Of a stretch of DNA of 8,103 nucleotides, positions 1-8,103 are shown in pieces (position 1 is the first letter of the stretch; each line of letters begins with the position of its first letter). The notes beneath the pieces are model-generated. The model did not search any database and was not told where the DNA came from. It worked only from the letters and a program-made list of their open reading frames with translations. A program made the position numbers and the translations under genes. Origin of the DNA: an uncultured Peptococcaceae bacterium (lineage in GTDB: Bacteria > Bacillota > Peptococcia > Peptococcales > Peptococcaceae); the NCBI GenBank assembly GCA_902496505.1, contig CABVBB010000075.1, positions 1 to 8,103 on the forward strand, in the 5' to 3' direction.

Positions 1-31
1 TCAAGCCTCAATGAACGTAGGAGATGGTGAT

Positions 32-1477
32 ATGGATACAAATTCATCGCAAGCAAAATTCTGGCTTGAAACGCTCGTCTTTTTCCTGATCATGTTTGGC
101 TTTGGTTATCTGCCGGCACTGGAACCATTGACACCATATGGGATGAAAACGCTGGGCATCTTTTTCGCTCTGCTTTTCGGCTGGTGCGCTATCGGCATGA
201 TCTGGCCCAGCATCGTCGGCATCTTGGCCATGCCGTTATTAGGCGTACTGCCGCTTAATGATGTGTTTGCCAATGGCTGGGGCAGTTCCGTCATGCTGTT
301 GATCTTTTTCATGATGATGGTCGCCAAAAATTTAGAAAAAGCCGGCATCAGCAAATTTATCGCCTTATGGTTCATCTCCAGAAAAATCGTTTTCGGCCGG
401 CCCTGGCTCTTTTCGTTCAGCTTCCTGCTTTCGATCGCTGTCGTCTCCTCTTTGACCAGCGCCGTGGCAATGATCTTTTTAGGCTGGGTGATCTTTTACG
501 ATATCATGAACGAGATCCACTTGGAAAAATATGCACCGTACGCCAATTACATGCTGATCGGCACCGTTATTGCCGCCTGCTTGGGAGATGGGCTCTTTCC
601 CTTCCGCACTGTCGGTGCAGTCGCCTTCATGCTGCTCAAAGAAATCTCCGGCTACGCACTGAACAATTTTGTTTTCACCTTATGGTCGCTAGCCATGTGC
701 GCAGCGCTGCTGGCCCTTTATGTCCTCATCGGTAAATTTGTTTTCCGCATTTCCACCACTCAGCTCAAGGCTTTGAATAAAGATTATTTTGCTGACAAAG
801 ACCTTTCCTTGAGCAAGAGTCAAAAAACCATGCTGCTTTTGATGGCCGCCTTGATCATGATGATGCTGGCCCCCAGCATTGCCCCAGCGGATTGGCTCAT
901 CATCCGTCTGCTCAATACGATCTCCTCAGCTGGCGTAGCTGCCCTGATCTGTATGCTGATGTGCGTTATCCATATCGATGGCAGCCCGCTGATGGAACCC
1001 CGGACCATCATCCGCGACGGTGTTTCTTTTGATGTGATGTTCCTCGGCGCTGCTGTGCTGCCTCTCGCCTTAAAAGTGTTTTCATCAGAACAAGCCGGCA
1101 TCAATGCTTTTATCGTCCATCTTTTTGGGCCCATCGTCCAAGGCAAATCGGCCATCGTCTTTTTGATCTTGACTTCGATCTGTGCGCTGGTCCTGACCAA
1201 CTTTATGATCAATGTCACTGTGCCGACCATCTTGTTCCCCGCTTTTTATCCCATCGCCCTGACTTTGGGGATCTCACCGGTCGCGCTGATGGTCATCATC
1301 GTTTATTCCTGCTTCCTGGCTTTTCTGCTGCCCTCCGCCTCTCCTATGGCGGCTGTCATGTTTGGCAACAGCGGCTATATCCGCACCAAGGATATCTACA
1401 AATACGGCGGAACTTTTATCATCGTCGCCACTTTGGTCTGCTGCTTGGGCATCCCCCTCGTTCAAGTGCTTTTCTAA
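32..1477 (+). CDS. SLC13/DASS-like (divalent anion:sodium symporter type) membrane permease
   Basis: Probable secondary transporter in the cytoplasmic membrane, of the family that imports di- and tricarboxylates or other anions with sodium; the substrate cannot be read from sequence. I chose ATG 32 (481 aa) over the in-frame ATG at 11 because AGGAG at 19-23 lies 8 nt upstream of it. The protein is almost wholly hydrophobic, with about 11-13 membrane segments and one larger polar stretch near residues 240-265. The C-terminal half has the DASS-like layout: a buried Asn segment (around 390-400), a helix after GISP (413-416), then LPSASP (433-438) and a glycine-containing loop before a final helix. 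The two places where classical members carry Ser-Asn-Thr seem to read SAV (143-145) and INV (393-395), so sodium coupling is uncertain. It looks monocistronic at its 3' end and is closed by the terminator at 1496-1532. The family call is fairly firm; the function is not. Confidence 0.75.
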   Translation: MDTNSSQAKFWLETLVFFLIMFGFGYLPALEPLTPYGMKTLGIFFALLFGWCAIGMIWPSIVGILAMPLLGVLPLNDVFANGWGSSVMLLIFFMMMVAKNLEKAGISKFIALWFISRKIVFGRPWLFSFSFLLSIAVVSSLTSAVAMIFLGWVIFYDIMNEIHLEKYAPYANYMLIGTVIAACLGDGLFPFRTVGAVAFMLLKEISGYALNNFVFTLWSLAMCAALLALYVLIGKFVFRISTTQLKALNKDYFADKDLSLSKSQKTMLLLMAALIMMMLAPSIAPADWLIIRLLNTISSAGVAALICMLMCVIHIDGSPLMEPRTIIRDGVSFDVMFLGAAVLPLALKVFSSEQAGINAFIVHLFGPIVQGKSAIVFLILTSICALVLTNFMINVTVPTILFPAFYPIALTLGISPVALMVIIVYSCFLAFLLPSASPMAAVMFGNSGYIRTKDIYKYGGTFIIVATLVCCLGIPLVQVLF

Positions 1478-1495
1478 CACACGCTTCCCTATACC

Positions 1496-1532
1496 AAAAA
1501 GCCGCTGCACCTCCAGGGTACAGCGGCTTTTT
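1496..1532. terminator. Bidirectional intrinsic terminator between permease and leuB
   Basis: GCCGCTG (1501-1507) pairs with CAGCGGC (1521-1527). Beyond one C/A mismatch the stem can continue with ACCT against GGGT. An A5 run (1496-1500) and a T5 run (1528-1532) flank the stem, so both strands read as a hairpin followed by a T tract. It sits 18 nt after the permease stop and 12 nt beyond the leuB stop, as expected for a shared terminator between convergent units. Confidence 0.9.
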
Positions 1533-1544
1533 ATTATATATCGA

Positions 1545-2597
1545 TCATAAACGTTCAGCGATAAGCTGGGCCATCTGCGAACAGCTGACGGTCTTGCTTT
1601 CGCCATCGGCGATATCGACTGTTTTGTAGCCGTCCAGGAGCACTTGCTCGACGGCTTTTTCCACCGCCTGAGCAGCTGCCTCTGCCTGGCAGGAGAAGCG
1701 CAGGAGCATGGCTGCGGAGAGGATCGTCGCGATAGGATTGGCCAGATCTTGGCCGGCGATGTCTGGTGCAGAACCATGGGCTGGTTCGTAGAGACTGATC
1801 TTGCCGCCTAAGCTGGCAGAAGGCAGCATACCTAACGATCCGCCCAAAGCAGCGGCTTCGTCGCTCAAAATATCGCCGAACATGTTCTCGGTAACGATGA
1901 CGTCAAATTGCTCGGGATGAACGATGAGCTGCATAGCAGCATTATCCACATAAAGATGCTCGACATGCACGTCTGGGAATTCTTTGGCCACTGTCTCGAC
2001 CACTTCCCGCCACAGCCGAGAGCTTTCCAGCACATTGGCTTTGTCGATGGAATGGAGCTGTTTGCGCGGGCGGTTCTGGGCTAAGTTGAATGCGTCGCGG
2101 ACGATGCGCTCGATCTCCGCTTTGCTGTAGCTGATGGTGTCATAAGCTTCGTCGCCTTTACGGGCTTTCTCCCCAAAATATGCGCCGCCAGTGAGTTCAC
2201 GGCAGATGACGATATCTACGCCATCCAGTAAGCCGGCTTTCCAGACGACACGGTCAGCCAGGAAATCATAATATTTGATCGGGCGGATATTGCAGTAAAG
2301 CCCTAAGGATTTGCGGATAGCCAAAAGGCCTGTTTCCGGCCGCTGCTCTCTAGGAACAGCGTCATATTTCGGTCCGCCGACTGCGCCTAAAAGCACAGCG
2401 TCGCTTGCTTCTACGATCTCACGGCTGGCCTGAGGATACGGCTCACCATATACATCATAAGCGGCACCGCCAAACAGCGCCTCTTCATAGCTCAAGCTCA
2501 AACCAAATTTTTCGGCGGCTTTATCCAGCACGACCTGAGCGGCTTCTACGATCTCCGGTCCAATGCCGTCACCTTTCAAAACTGCTATTTTCGTCAT
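1545..2597 (-). CDS. leuB: 3-isopropylmalate dehydrogenase
   Basis: Oxidises and decarboxylates (2R,3S)-3-isopropylmalate with NAD+ to 2-oxoisocaproate, the last dedicated step before transamination to leucine; cytosolic, normally a homodimer. The 350-aa length is typical. Visible family signatures are GDGIGPE (9-15), [10 protein letters not shown] (133-142), the catalytic Lys in [13 protein letters not shown] (K186), the metal and substrate aspartates D218, D242 and D246 ([12 protein letters not shown]), and the NAD-binding stretch [17 protein letters not shown] (274-290), which marks a leucine-type rather than isocitrate-type enzyme. Its ATG overlaps the leuD stop as ATGA (2594-2597), pointing to translational coupling; AGGTGG inside the leuD 3' end (2605-2610) lies 7 nt upstream. 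It is the last gene of the T-box-controlled transcript and ends in TGA just before the shared terminator. Confidence 0.97.
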   Translation of the reverse strand: MTKIAVLKGDGIGPEIVEAAQVVLDKAAEKFGLSLSYEEALFGGAAYDVYGEPYPQASREIVEASDAVLLGAVGGPKYDAVPREQRPETGLLAIRKSLGLYCNIRPIKYYDFLADRVVWKAGLLDGVDIVICRELTGGAYFGEKARKGDEAYDTISYSKAEIERIVRDAFNLAQNRPRKQLHSIDKANVLESSRLWREVVETVAKEFPDVHVEHLYVDNAAMQLIVHPEQFDVIVTENMFGDILSDEAAALGGSLGMLPSASLGGKISLYEPAHGSAPDIAGQDLANPIATILSAAMLLRFSCQAEAAAQAVEKAVEQVLLDGYKTVDIADGESKTVSCSQMAQLIAERL

Positions 2598-3088
2598 TTC
2601 GCTTCCACCTTTTTCTTGACATAATTAAGCAGGTTGCCTGCTTGGATGATCTCTTGGATGAAGGGCGGGAATGTTTCACCCTGATACGTTTTGCCAGTGG
2701 TCAGATTACGAATGATGCCTTGCTCGGTATCGACCTCCAGTTCATCGCCAGCTGCGATCTCCCGTGCTGCTTCTACGCTGGTGATGATGGGCAGCCCGAT
2801 ATTGATAGCATTGCGGTAAAAAATGCGGGCAAAGCTCTCGGCGATCACACAGCTGACCTGGGCTGCTTTGATAGCGATAGGCGCGTGTTCACGGGAACTG
2901 CCGCAGCCAAAATTCTTGCCGGCGACCAAAATATCGCCTGGTGTGATCACTTCGCTGAAATGGGGGATCGCATCCTCCAAGCAGTGTATGCGCATATTGT
3001 CATCGCTGGCGTCATTGAGATAGCGCGCTGCAATGATGACATCGGTGTCGACATCATTGCCGACTTTCCACGTCTTGCCTGTATACAT
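2594..3088 (-). CDS. leuD: 3-isopropylmalate dehydratase small subunit
   Basis: Small swivelling subunit of isopropylmalate isomerase. With LeuC it converts 2-isopropylmalate to 3-isopropylmalate through 2-isopropylmaleate. At 164 aa it is the short, stand-alone type rather than the roughly 200-aa proteobacterial type. Visible signatures are [13 protein letters not shown] (12-24), the substrate-binding loop [14 protein letters not shown] (57-70) and [15 protein letters not shown] (86-100). The ATG is one base after the leuC stop; AGGAGG (3098-3103), lying inside the last leuC codons, is 9 nt upstream, so the two subunits should be made together. Short LeuD-type subunits also occur in homoaconitase and dimethylmalate dehydratase. 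The leuC/leuB context and leucine T-box argue for the leucine enzyme. Confidence 0.96.
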   Translation of the reverse strand: MYTGKTWKVGNDVDTDVIIAARYLNDASDDNMRIHCLEDAIPHFSEVITPGDILVAGKNFGCGSSREHAPIAIKAAQVSCVIAESFARIFYRNAINIGLPIITSVEAAREIAAGDELEVDTEQGIIRNLTTGKTYQGETFPPFIQEIIQAGNLLNYVKKKVEAK

Positions 3089-3089
3089 A

Positions 3090-4352
3090 TTAGAGAACCT
3101 CCTCTGGTGCAGAAATTTTGCCGGTGATGGCAGAGGCTGCCGCTATGGCTGGGTTGCACAGATAGACTTCACTTTCAGGATCGCCCATCCGGCCGACGAA
3201 ATTACGATTGGTAGTGGCCAAGGCCCGTTCACCTTTGGCCAGGATGCCCATATAGCCGCCCAGGCAGGGACCGCAGGTCGGTGTGCTGACGACAGCGCCG
3301 GCATCCATAAAGATCTGGATATAGCCGCGCTCTAAACATTCTCTATAAATATCCGGCGTGCCGGGAATAACGATCAACCGCAGATAAGGCGCTGCTTTCT
3401 TGCCTTTGAGGATCTCCGCAGCGGTCTGCATGTCCTCTAAACGGCCGTTGGTGCAGGAGCCGATGACGACCTGATCGATCTTGACCTCTCCGACTTGGTC
3501 GATATCGCGCGTATTGCTGGGCAGATGGGGGAAAGCGACCTGCGGCTTCAGCGTGGAGAGATCGATGGTGACCTCGCGGACGTATTCTGCATCCTCATCG
3601 CTGAAATATTCCACTGGTTCCCGCTGGAAACGGTCTTTGACATAGGCTCTGGTGATGTCATCGACAGCGATGATGCCGTTTTTGGCACCAGCTTCGATAG
3701 CCATATTGCAGATGCTCATGCGGCTGTCCATGGATAAATACTTTAACCCCTCGCCGACAAATTCCAGCGACTGATAGAGGGCGCCATCTACGCCGATCTC
3801 GCCGATCAGTTTCAAAATGACGTCTTTGCCGCTGACCCACTGTTTGGGTTTGCCGATCACGTTGACTTTGATGGCTTCTGGTACCCGCAGCCAGGTCTCG
3901 CCGCTGATCATAGCCGCAGCGATGTCTGTGCTGCCCATGCCTGTGGCAAAAGCGCCCAACGCGCCGTAGGTGCAGGTGTGCGAATCAGCGCCGATGACCA
4001 GATCCCCCGGGCCGACGATGCCCTGCTCTGGCAGCAGGCAATGCTCGACGCCCATTTTGCCCACTTCATAGTAATGGGTGATATCGTGCGCCTTGGCAAA
4101 ATCGCGCAGCACTTTGCATTGTTCTGCGGATTTGATATCCTTAGTCGGTGAAAAATGGTCGGGGATCATAGCGATCTTATTTTTGTCGAAGACTTTATCG
4201 ATGCCGACCTTCTGCATTTCGCGGACCGCAACGGGTCCTGTAATATCATTGCTCAATACAATATCCGTCTTGGCGGTGATCAATTGTCCTGCCTTGACTT
4301 CGTCCAGACCGGCATGCGCCGCCAGGATCTTTTGTGTGATGGTCATTCCCAC
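3090..4352 (-). CDS. leuC: 3-isopropylmalate dehydratase large subunit
   Basis: Catalytic aconitase-superfamily subunit that holds a [4Fe-4S] cluster and isomerises isopropylmalate with LeuD. Numbering from the chosen start (420 aa), the cluster cysteines are C300 in GSCTNGR and C360/C363 in [24 protein letters not shown] (126-144) and [11 protein letters not shown] (380-390) are further family signatures. This is the ~420-aa form that pairs with short LeuD subunits. Three starts are possible: GTG 4361, GTG 4352 and ATG 4346. I chose GTG 4352 because AGGAG (4363-4367) lies 10 nt away and the resulting N-terminus, [15 protein letters not shown], looks typical of the family. GTG 4361 almost touches that site, and ATG 4346 is 16 nt from it. 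First gene of the leuCDB transcript, directly after the T-box leader; no leuA precedes it. Confidence 0.95.
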   Translation of the reverse strand: MGMTITQKILAAHAGLDEVKAGQLITAKTDIVLSNDITGPVAVREMQKVGIDKVFDKNKIAMIPDHFSPTKDIKSAEQCKVLRDFAKAHDITHYYEVGKMGVEHCLLPEQGIVGPGDLVIGADSHTCTYGALGAFATGMGSTDIAAAMISGETWLRVPEAIKVNVIGKPKQWVSGKDVILKLIGEIGVDGALYQSLEFVGEGLKYLSMDSRMSICNMAIEAGAKNGIIAVDDITRAYVKDRFQREPVEYFSDEDAEYVREVTIDLSTLKPQVAFPHLPSNTRDIDQVGEVKIDQVVIGSCTNGRLEDMQTAAEILKGKKAAPYLRLIVIPGTPDIYRECLERGYIQIFMDAGAVVSTPTCGPCLGGYMGILAKGERALATTNRNFVGRMGDPESEVYLCNPAIAAASAITGKISAPEEVL

Positions 4353-4401
4353 CGTGATCACTCTCCTTTATCGTTTCCTCATGCTCAGAGCCTTGCGGCC
4401 C

Positions 4402-4444
4402 AAACAAAAACACCTTCTTCATCTCCAAGAGACGAAAAAGGTGT
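4402..4444 (-). terminator. T-box-controlled intrinsic terminator of the leu leader
   Basis: On the minus strand a 16-bp stem, counting two G-U pairs (arms 4429-4444 and 4410-4425), closes on a 3-nt loop and is followed by a T-rich tract over 4409-4402. The 5' part of the stem contains CGTCTCT (4434-4428). The same segment forms the 3' side of the T-box antiterminator, so the two structures exclude each other. It lies about 50 nt upstream of the leuC start. Confidence 0.92.
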
Positions 4445-4698
4445 CTATTCCGCGGTACCACTCTATTTAGCAGCCCCTCTAGGCTGCTCCCTCAGGCGCT
4501 GGCAGACACAGCGGCCGCCAAATGCCTTTGCTTTGTTAACGGCAGCAAACCGGCTTTTTCTACTGAAAGCGTTCAAAAAAGCAACTCCGAAGGGAGTTCA
4601 TCAGGCCCAGCCGCTGCCTCGCACCAAGCGGCAGCTCTCTTGAGACTTACCCCTGACTACTGGTCTTCATCCCTGTTATTCAATCTTTTGTGAAGTTA
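4402..4698 (-). promoter_or_regulatory. Leucine T-box riboswitch leader of leuCDB
   Basis: A leader that senses uncharged tRNA-Leu and prevents termination upstream of leuC. In transcript order: stem I has a possible base AGGG (4674-4671) with CCCT (4594-4591). The specifier loop has AGTA (4661-4658) opposite GAA (4599-4597), followed by CTC (4596-4594), a leucine codon. Above it TCAGG (4656-4652) pairs with CCTGA (4605-4601). The distal arm has GCTGCC/GGCAGC (4635-4630/4618-4613) around a TTGGTG loop and is preceded by the AGAGAG typical of T-boxes. A stem III hairpin is at 4488-4469. The T-box motif AGAGTGGTACCGCG is at 4464-4451. Its TGGT would pair with the tRNA ACCA end, consistent with discriminator A of tRNA-Leu. 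AGAG of the T-box matches CTCT in the terminator arm, so the usual AGGG/CCCT pair has changed on both sides. Confidence 0.95.
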
Positions 4699-4704
4699 TT
4701 CTTT

Positions 4705-4732
4705 ATTATATAACAGCGCTCCAAAATGTCAA
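4705..4732 (-). promoter_or_regulatory. Promoter of the leu T-box operon
   Basis: On the minus strand TTGACA (4732-4727) and TATAAT (4710-4705) are exact sigma-70/sigma-A consensus boxes with a 16-bp spacer. Transcription should begin near 4698, just upstream of stem I of the T-box. Such a strong promoter fits control by attenuation rather than by initiation. Confidence 0.88.
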
Positions 4733-4775
4733 GGTTTTTTTATCCGTCCAGCGGACGCCACTGCCAAAATCCTGC

Positions 4776-4804
4776 TTTCCATTTCCTGACCGCTATGGTA
4801 CACT
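4776..4804 (+). promoter_or_regulatory. Candidate promoter for the HD-GYP gene
   Basis: TTTCCA (4776-4781) and TACACT (4799-4804) each match the consensus at 4 of 6 positions with a 17-bp spacer. TGG directly precedes the -10 (4796-4798), making an extended -10 of TGn type. It lies 32 nt before the start codon and diverges from the leu promoter. This is a weak match and a prediction only. Confidence 0.4.
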
Positions 4805-4836
4805 AAAACCACTTCAACAGAAACTATGGAGGCTCT

Positions 4837-6105
4837 ATGTTAACCTACAACACCAGTTTTATCGACAATCAGGCCATCATCGGCATCCTGCGCCGCGCCT
4901 GCAACCATGTAGATCAGCGGCTGATGGATCACGGCGTGCGGGTCTCCTATATCGTCTTTCGTTTGCTGCGCGATCAACCATCCCTTGCCCCGACCCAGCT
5001 GCGTGATCTGTGCTTTACGGCCGCTCTGCATGATATCGGCGCGTACAAAACGGATGAGATCGACCGCATGATCCAATTCGAGACCGAAAATGTTTGGAAC
5101 CATTCCATCTATGGTTATCTTTTCGTCAAATATTTTTCCCCGCTGCCTGAGCGTGCGCCTGCTGTGCTCTTTCACCACACATCCTGGCAGCAGCTGGAGC
5201 GTGACGACCGTCTCAGTCAGGAGACCAAGCTCAGTGCTCAGCTGCTGCAGATAGCCGACCGATTGGATATCTGGCTCAATACAGAGCGCCGCCCGTATGC
5301 AGAATTTGCGCAAAAATTGGCTGCTGGCCGCGGCAGCCGCTTCCATCCTGCACTTGTTGACCGTGTACTGAGTGAAAACTTCGCCCCTTTTACAGTGGAA
5401 GATATCGAAAACGATCTTGACTTCCAGCATATGCAAAACGATATCCCCTTTGCCCCAGAAGCCATCCACGCTTATCTCTGCATGATCATATACGCTATCG
5501 ATTTTCGCAGCCGCCATACGGTCACCCACACGATGACTACTGCCAGCATATCTTACGAATTGGCGGTGCTCATGGGGCTGGACGATGATCAGCGCAATGA
5601 GATCATCTGCGGCGCCCTGCTCCACGATTTGGGCAAGATCGGCATCCCTGTGGAAATATTAGAATTCCCCGGTAAGCTCAGCCCGCAGGCAATGTCGGTC
5701 ATGCGTACCCATGTAGATATCACCGAAGAGATCTTTGCAGAGGCCATCCCCCTCTCCATCCAGCGCATCGCTCTCCGTCACCACGAAAAGCTGGACGGTT
5801 CCGGCTACCCGCGCCGCCTGACTGCGCAGGACCTGACGACCAGTGAACGGATCGTTTCTCTCGCTGACATTGTCAGCGCCCTGTCCGGCACACGCAGCTA
5901 CAAAGAAGCCTTCGACAAAGACCGCTGCATCACCATCATCAGCGAACAAAAAGAGAAAGGCCAGCTGGATCCTGCGCTGGTCGAGACCATGATCACCTAT
6001 TACGATGCCATCATGGCTGAGACAGCCGAGCGCTGCCAGCCCATCTTAGATATTTATCAGCAGCTGCATGCCGAATATCAGCAGTTGTACCGTTATTTTG
6101 CCTGA
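4837..6105 (+). CDS. Tandem HD / HD-GYP domain protein, probable cyclic-di-GMP phosphodiesterase
   Basis: A 422-aa soluble protein with two HD phosphohydrolase domains. The C-terminal half (about 215-400) is a recognisable HD-GYP: H231, HDLGK (263-267), H292, RHHEKLDGSGYP (314-325) and AD (343-344). Members with these residues typically hydrolyse c-di-GMP at a di-iron or other bimetal site. One deviation is Ser347 where the family usually has Asp (ADxxDAL). The N-terminal half (about 20-150) repeats the ligand pattern H32, HDIG (65-68), H89, HH (113-114), AD (140-141), but has HHTSW instead of HHExxDGxGYP and lacks the HDxGK lysine. No receiver, PAS or membrane segment is visible. GGAGG at 4828-4832 is close, 4 nt before the ATG. 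It is a single-gene unit with its own terminator and diverges from leuCDB. Hydrolysis of another cyclic dinucleotide, or a regulatory role for the first domain, is possible. Confidence 0.85.
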   Translation: MLTYNTSFIDNQAIIGILRRACNHVDQRLMDHGVRVSYIVFRLLRDQPSLAPTQLRDLCFTAALHDIGAYKTDEIDRMIQFETENVWNHSIYGYLFVKYFSPLPERAPAVLFHHTSWQQLERDDRLSQETKLSAQLLQIADRLDIWLNTERRPYAEFAQKLAAGRGSRFHPALVDRVLSENFAPFTVEDIENDLDFQHMQNDIPFAPEAIHAYLCMIIYAIDFRSRHTVTHTMTTASISYELAVLMGLDDDQRNEIICGALLHDLGKIGIPVEILEFPGKLSPQAMSVMRTHVDITEEIFAEAIPLSIQRIALRHHEKLDGSGYPRRLTAQDLTTSERIVSLADIVSALSGTRSYKEAFDKDRCITIISEQKEKGQLDPALVETMITYYDAIMAETAERCQPILDIYQQLHAEYQQLYRYFA

Positions 6106-6122
6106 ATGCCAGCTTGAACAGC

Positions 6123-6163
6123 AAAAAAACCTGTGGACGCCGTAAAGGCCCACAGGTTTTTTT
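6123..6163. terminator. Bidirectional intrinsic terminator between HD-GYP gene and lysS
   Basis: CCTGTGG (6130-6136) pairs with CCACAGG (6150-6156). Inside, after a 2-nt bulge, GCC pairs with GGC around a GTAAA loop (6142-6146). A7 (6123-6129) and T7 (6157-6163) flank the stem and can extend it, so both strands end in a hairpin plus a seven-base T tract. It serves the converging HD-GYP gene (stop at 6105) and lysS (stop at 6182). Confidence 0.93.
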
Positions 6164-6181
6164 ATCGCCGAAACGGTCGAC

Positions 6182-7684
<1,503 letters not shown>

Positions 7685-7706
7685 TCAAATGGAATATGCC
7701 GTCTAA

Positions 7707-8103
7707 TTACGCATTAGTAACCGATAATATCTCATATTTGATGACGCCCATAGGCACCTCTACATCCACGATCTCACCGACTTTGTGGCCGATAATGGCC
7801 CGCCCTACTGGGGACTCATTGGAGATACGGTTGTTCATCGGGTCAGCTTCTACCGTACCGACCAGCTTGTATTCTTCTTCTTCATCCATCTCGATGTCCC
7901 GCACCTTGATCACGCTGCCGATAGAGACAACACCTTCTACTGCATTATCATCCTCAATGACCTTAACGTTTCTCAGCATTTTTTCCAAGGTCAAGATACG
8001 GCCTTCAATGAAAGCCTGCTCATTCTTCGCATCCTCATACTCAGAGTTCTCACTGAGATCGCCAAAGCCTATTGCCTGTTTGATCCGATCAGCCACTTCT
8101 TTA
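7707..8103 (-). CDS. greA: Transcription elongation factor GreA (5' end cut by window edge)
   Basis: GreA enters the secondary channel of backtracked RNA polymerase and stimulates cleavage of the 3' end of the RNA so elongation can resume. Visible are the tip of the N-terminal coiled coil with its acidic residues ([16 protein letters not shown], coded near 8020-8070) and the C-terminal FKBP-like domain with the stretch [20 protein letters not shown]. The frame stays open to the window edge: codons before the in-frame GTG at 8096 read KE, giving [22 protein letters not shown], a continuous family match. That GTG is therefore an internal Val, not a start. About 130 residues are present against a usual length near 158, so some 25-30 N-terminal residues lie outside. 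It ends in TAA 40 nt before lysS. Confidence 0.96.
   Translation of the reverse strand, partial: KEVADRIKQAIGFGDLSENSEYEDAKNEQAFIEGRILTLEKMLRNVKVIEDDNAVEGVVSIGSVIKVRDIEMDEEEEYKLVGTVEADPMNNRISNESPVGRAIIGHKVGEIVDVEVPMGVIKYEILSVTNA

Noticed and set aside
11..31. Upstream in-frame ATG for the permease
   Set aside because: The Shine-Dalgarno AGGAG lies after this ATG and is correctly spaced for ATG 32, so the seven extra residues are probably not translated.
2405..3127. Plus-strand open frame of 240 codons across leuB/leuD
   Set aside because: Antisense to two well-supported enzymes and spans their junction; no family resemblance.
4155..4643. Plus-strand open frame of 162 codons over the leuC 5' end and leader
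   Set aside because: It covers the T-box RNA structure and the leuC N-terminus, both explained on the minus strand. The protein has no recognisable content.
4745..4757. Inverted repeat CGTCC-AGC-GGACG as a terminator
   Set aside because: It has no T tract after it in either reading direction; at most a possible operator, so not listed as a feature.
4840..5625. Minus-strand open frame of 261 codons
   Set aside because: Antisense shadow of the HD/HD-GYP gene, whose motifs are conserved in the other frame.
8094..8096. GTG as the greA start
   Set aside because: The frame continues upstream to the window edge with family-like residues, so this is an internal Val of a gene cut by the window.

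Overview
The window reads as ordinary chromosomal DNA of a Firmicutes-type bacterium with balanced base composition. A leucine T-box riboswitch, strong Shine-Dalgarno sites, oligo-T hairpin terminators and a greA-lysS pair all fit that phylum. A Negativicutes-like anaerobe is plausible, but that is inference and no gene here proves it.

Layout. Positions 32-1477 (+) encode a polytopic SLC13/DASS-like anion permease. It converges on a minus-strand leucine operon, leuC-leuD-leuB (4352 down to 1545), and the two are separated by a bidirectional terminator at 1496-1532. The operon has a near-consensus sigma-70-type promoter (4705-4732) and a long T-box leader (4698-4402). The leader has a probable CTC (Leu) specifier, a T-box motif and a 16-bp terminator stem. 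Divergent from it, 4837-6105 (+) encodes a protein with two HD phosphohydrolase domains, the second a canonical HD-GYP (cyclic-di-GMP phosphodiesterase type). A second bidirectional terminator (6123-6163) separates it from the minus-strand greA-lysS pair. lysS is complete; greA lacks its N-terminus because the window ends inside it.

How the genes work together. LeuC and LeuD form isopropylmalate isomerase and LeuB is isopropylmalate dehydrogenase. These are the second and third steps of leucine synthesis, switched on when uncharged tRNA-Leu accumulates. leuA is not in this transcript. GreA and LysRS serve transcription and translation. The permease and the HD-GYP protein are separate transcription units with no visible functional link to their neighbours.

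I see no mobile element, CRISPR array, tRNA or rRNA gene, and no evidence of an undescribed multi-gene system. The points most worth a second look are the tandem HD architecture, the fine structure of the leucine T-box, and the non-standard signature motifs in the permease.
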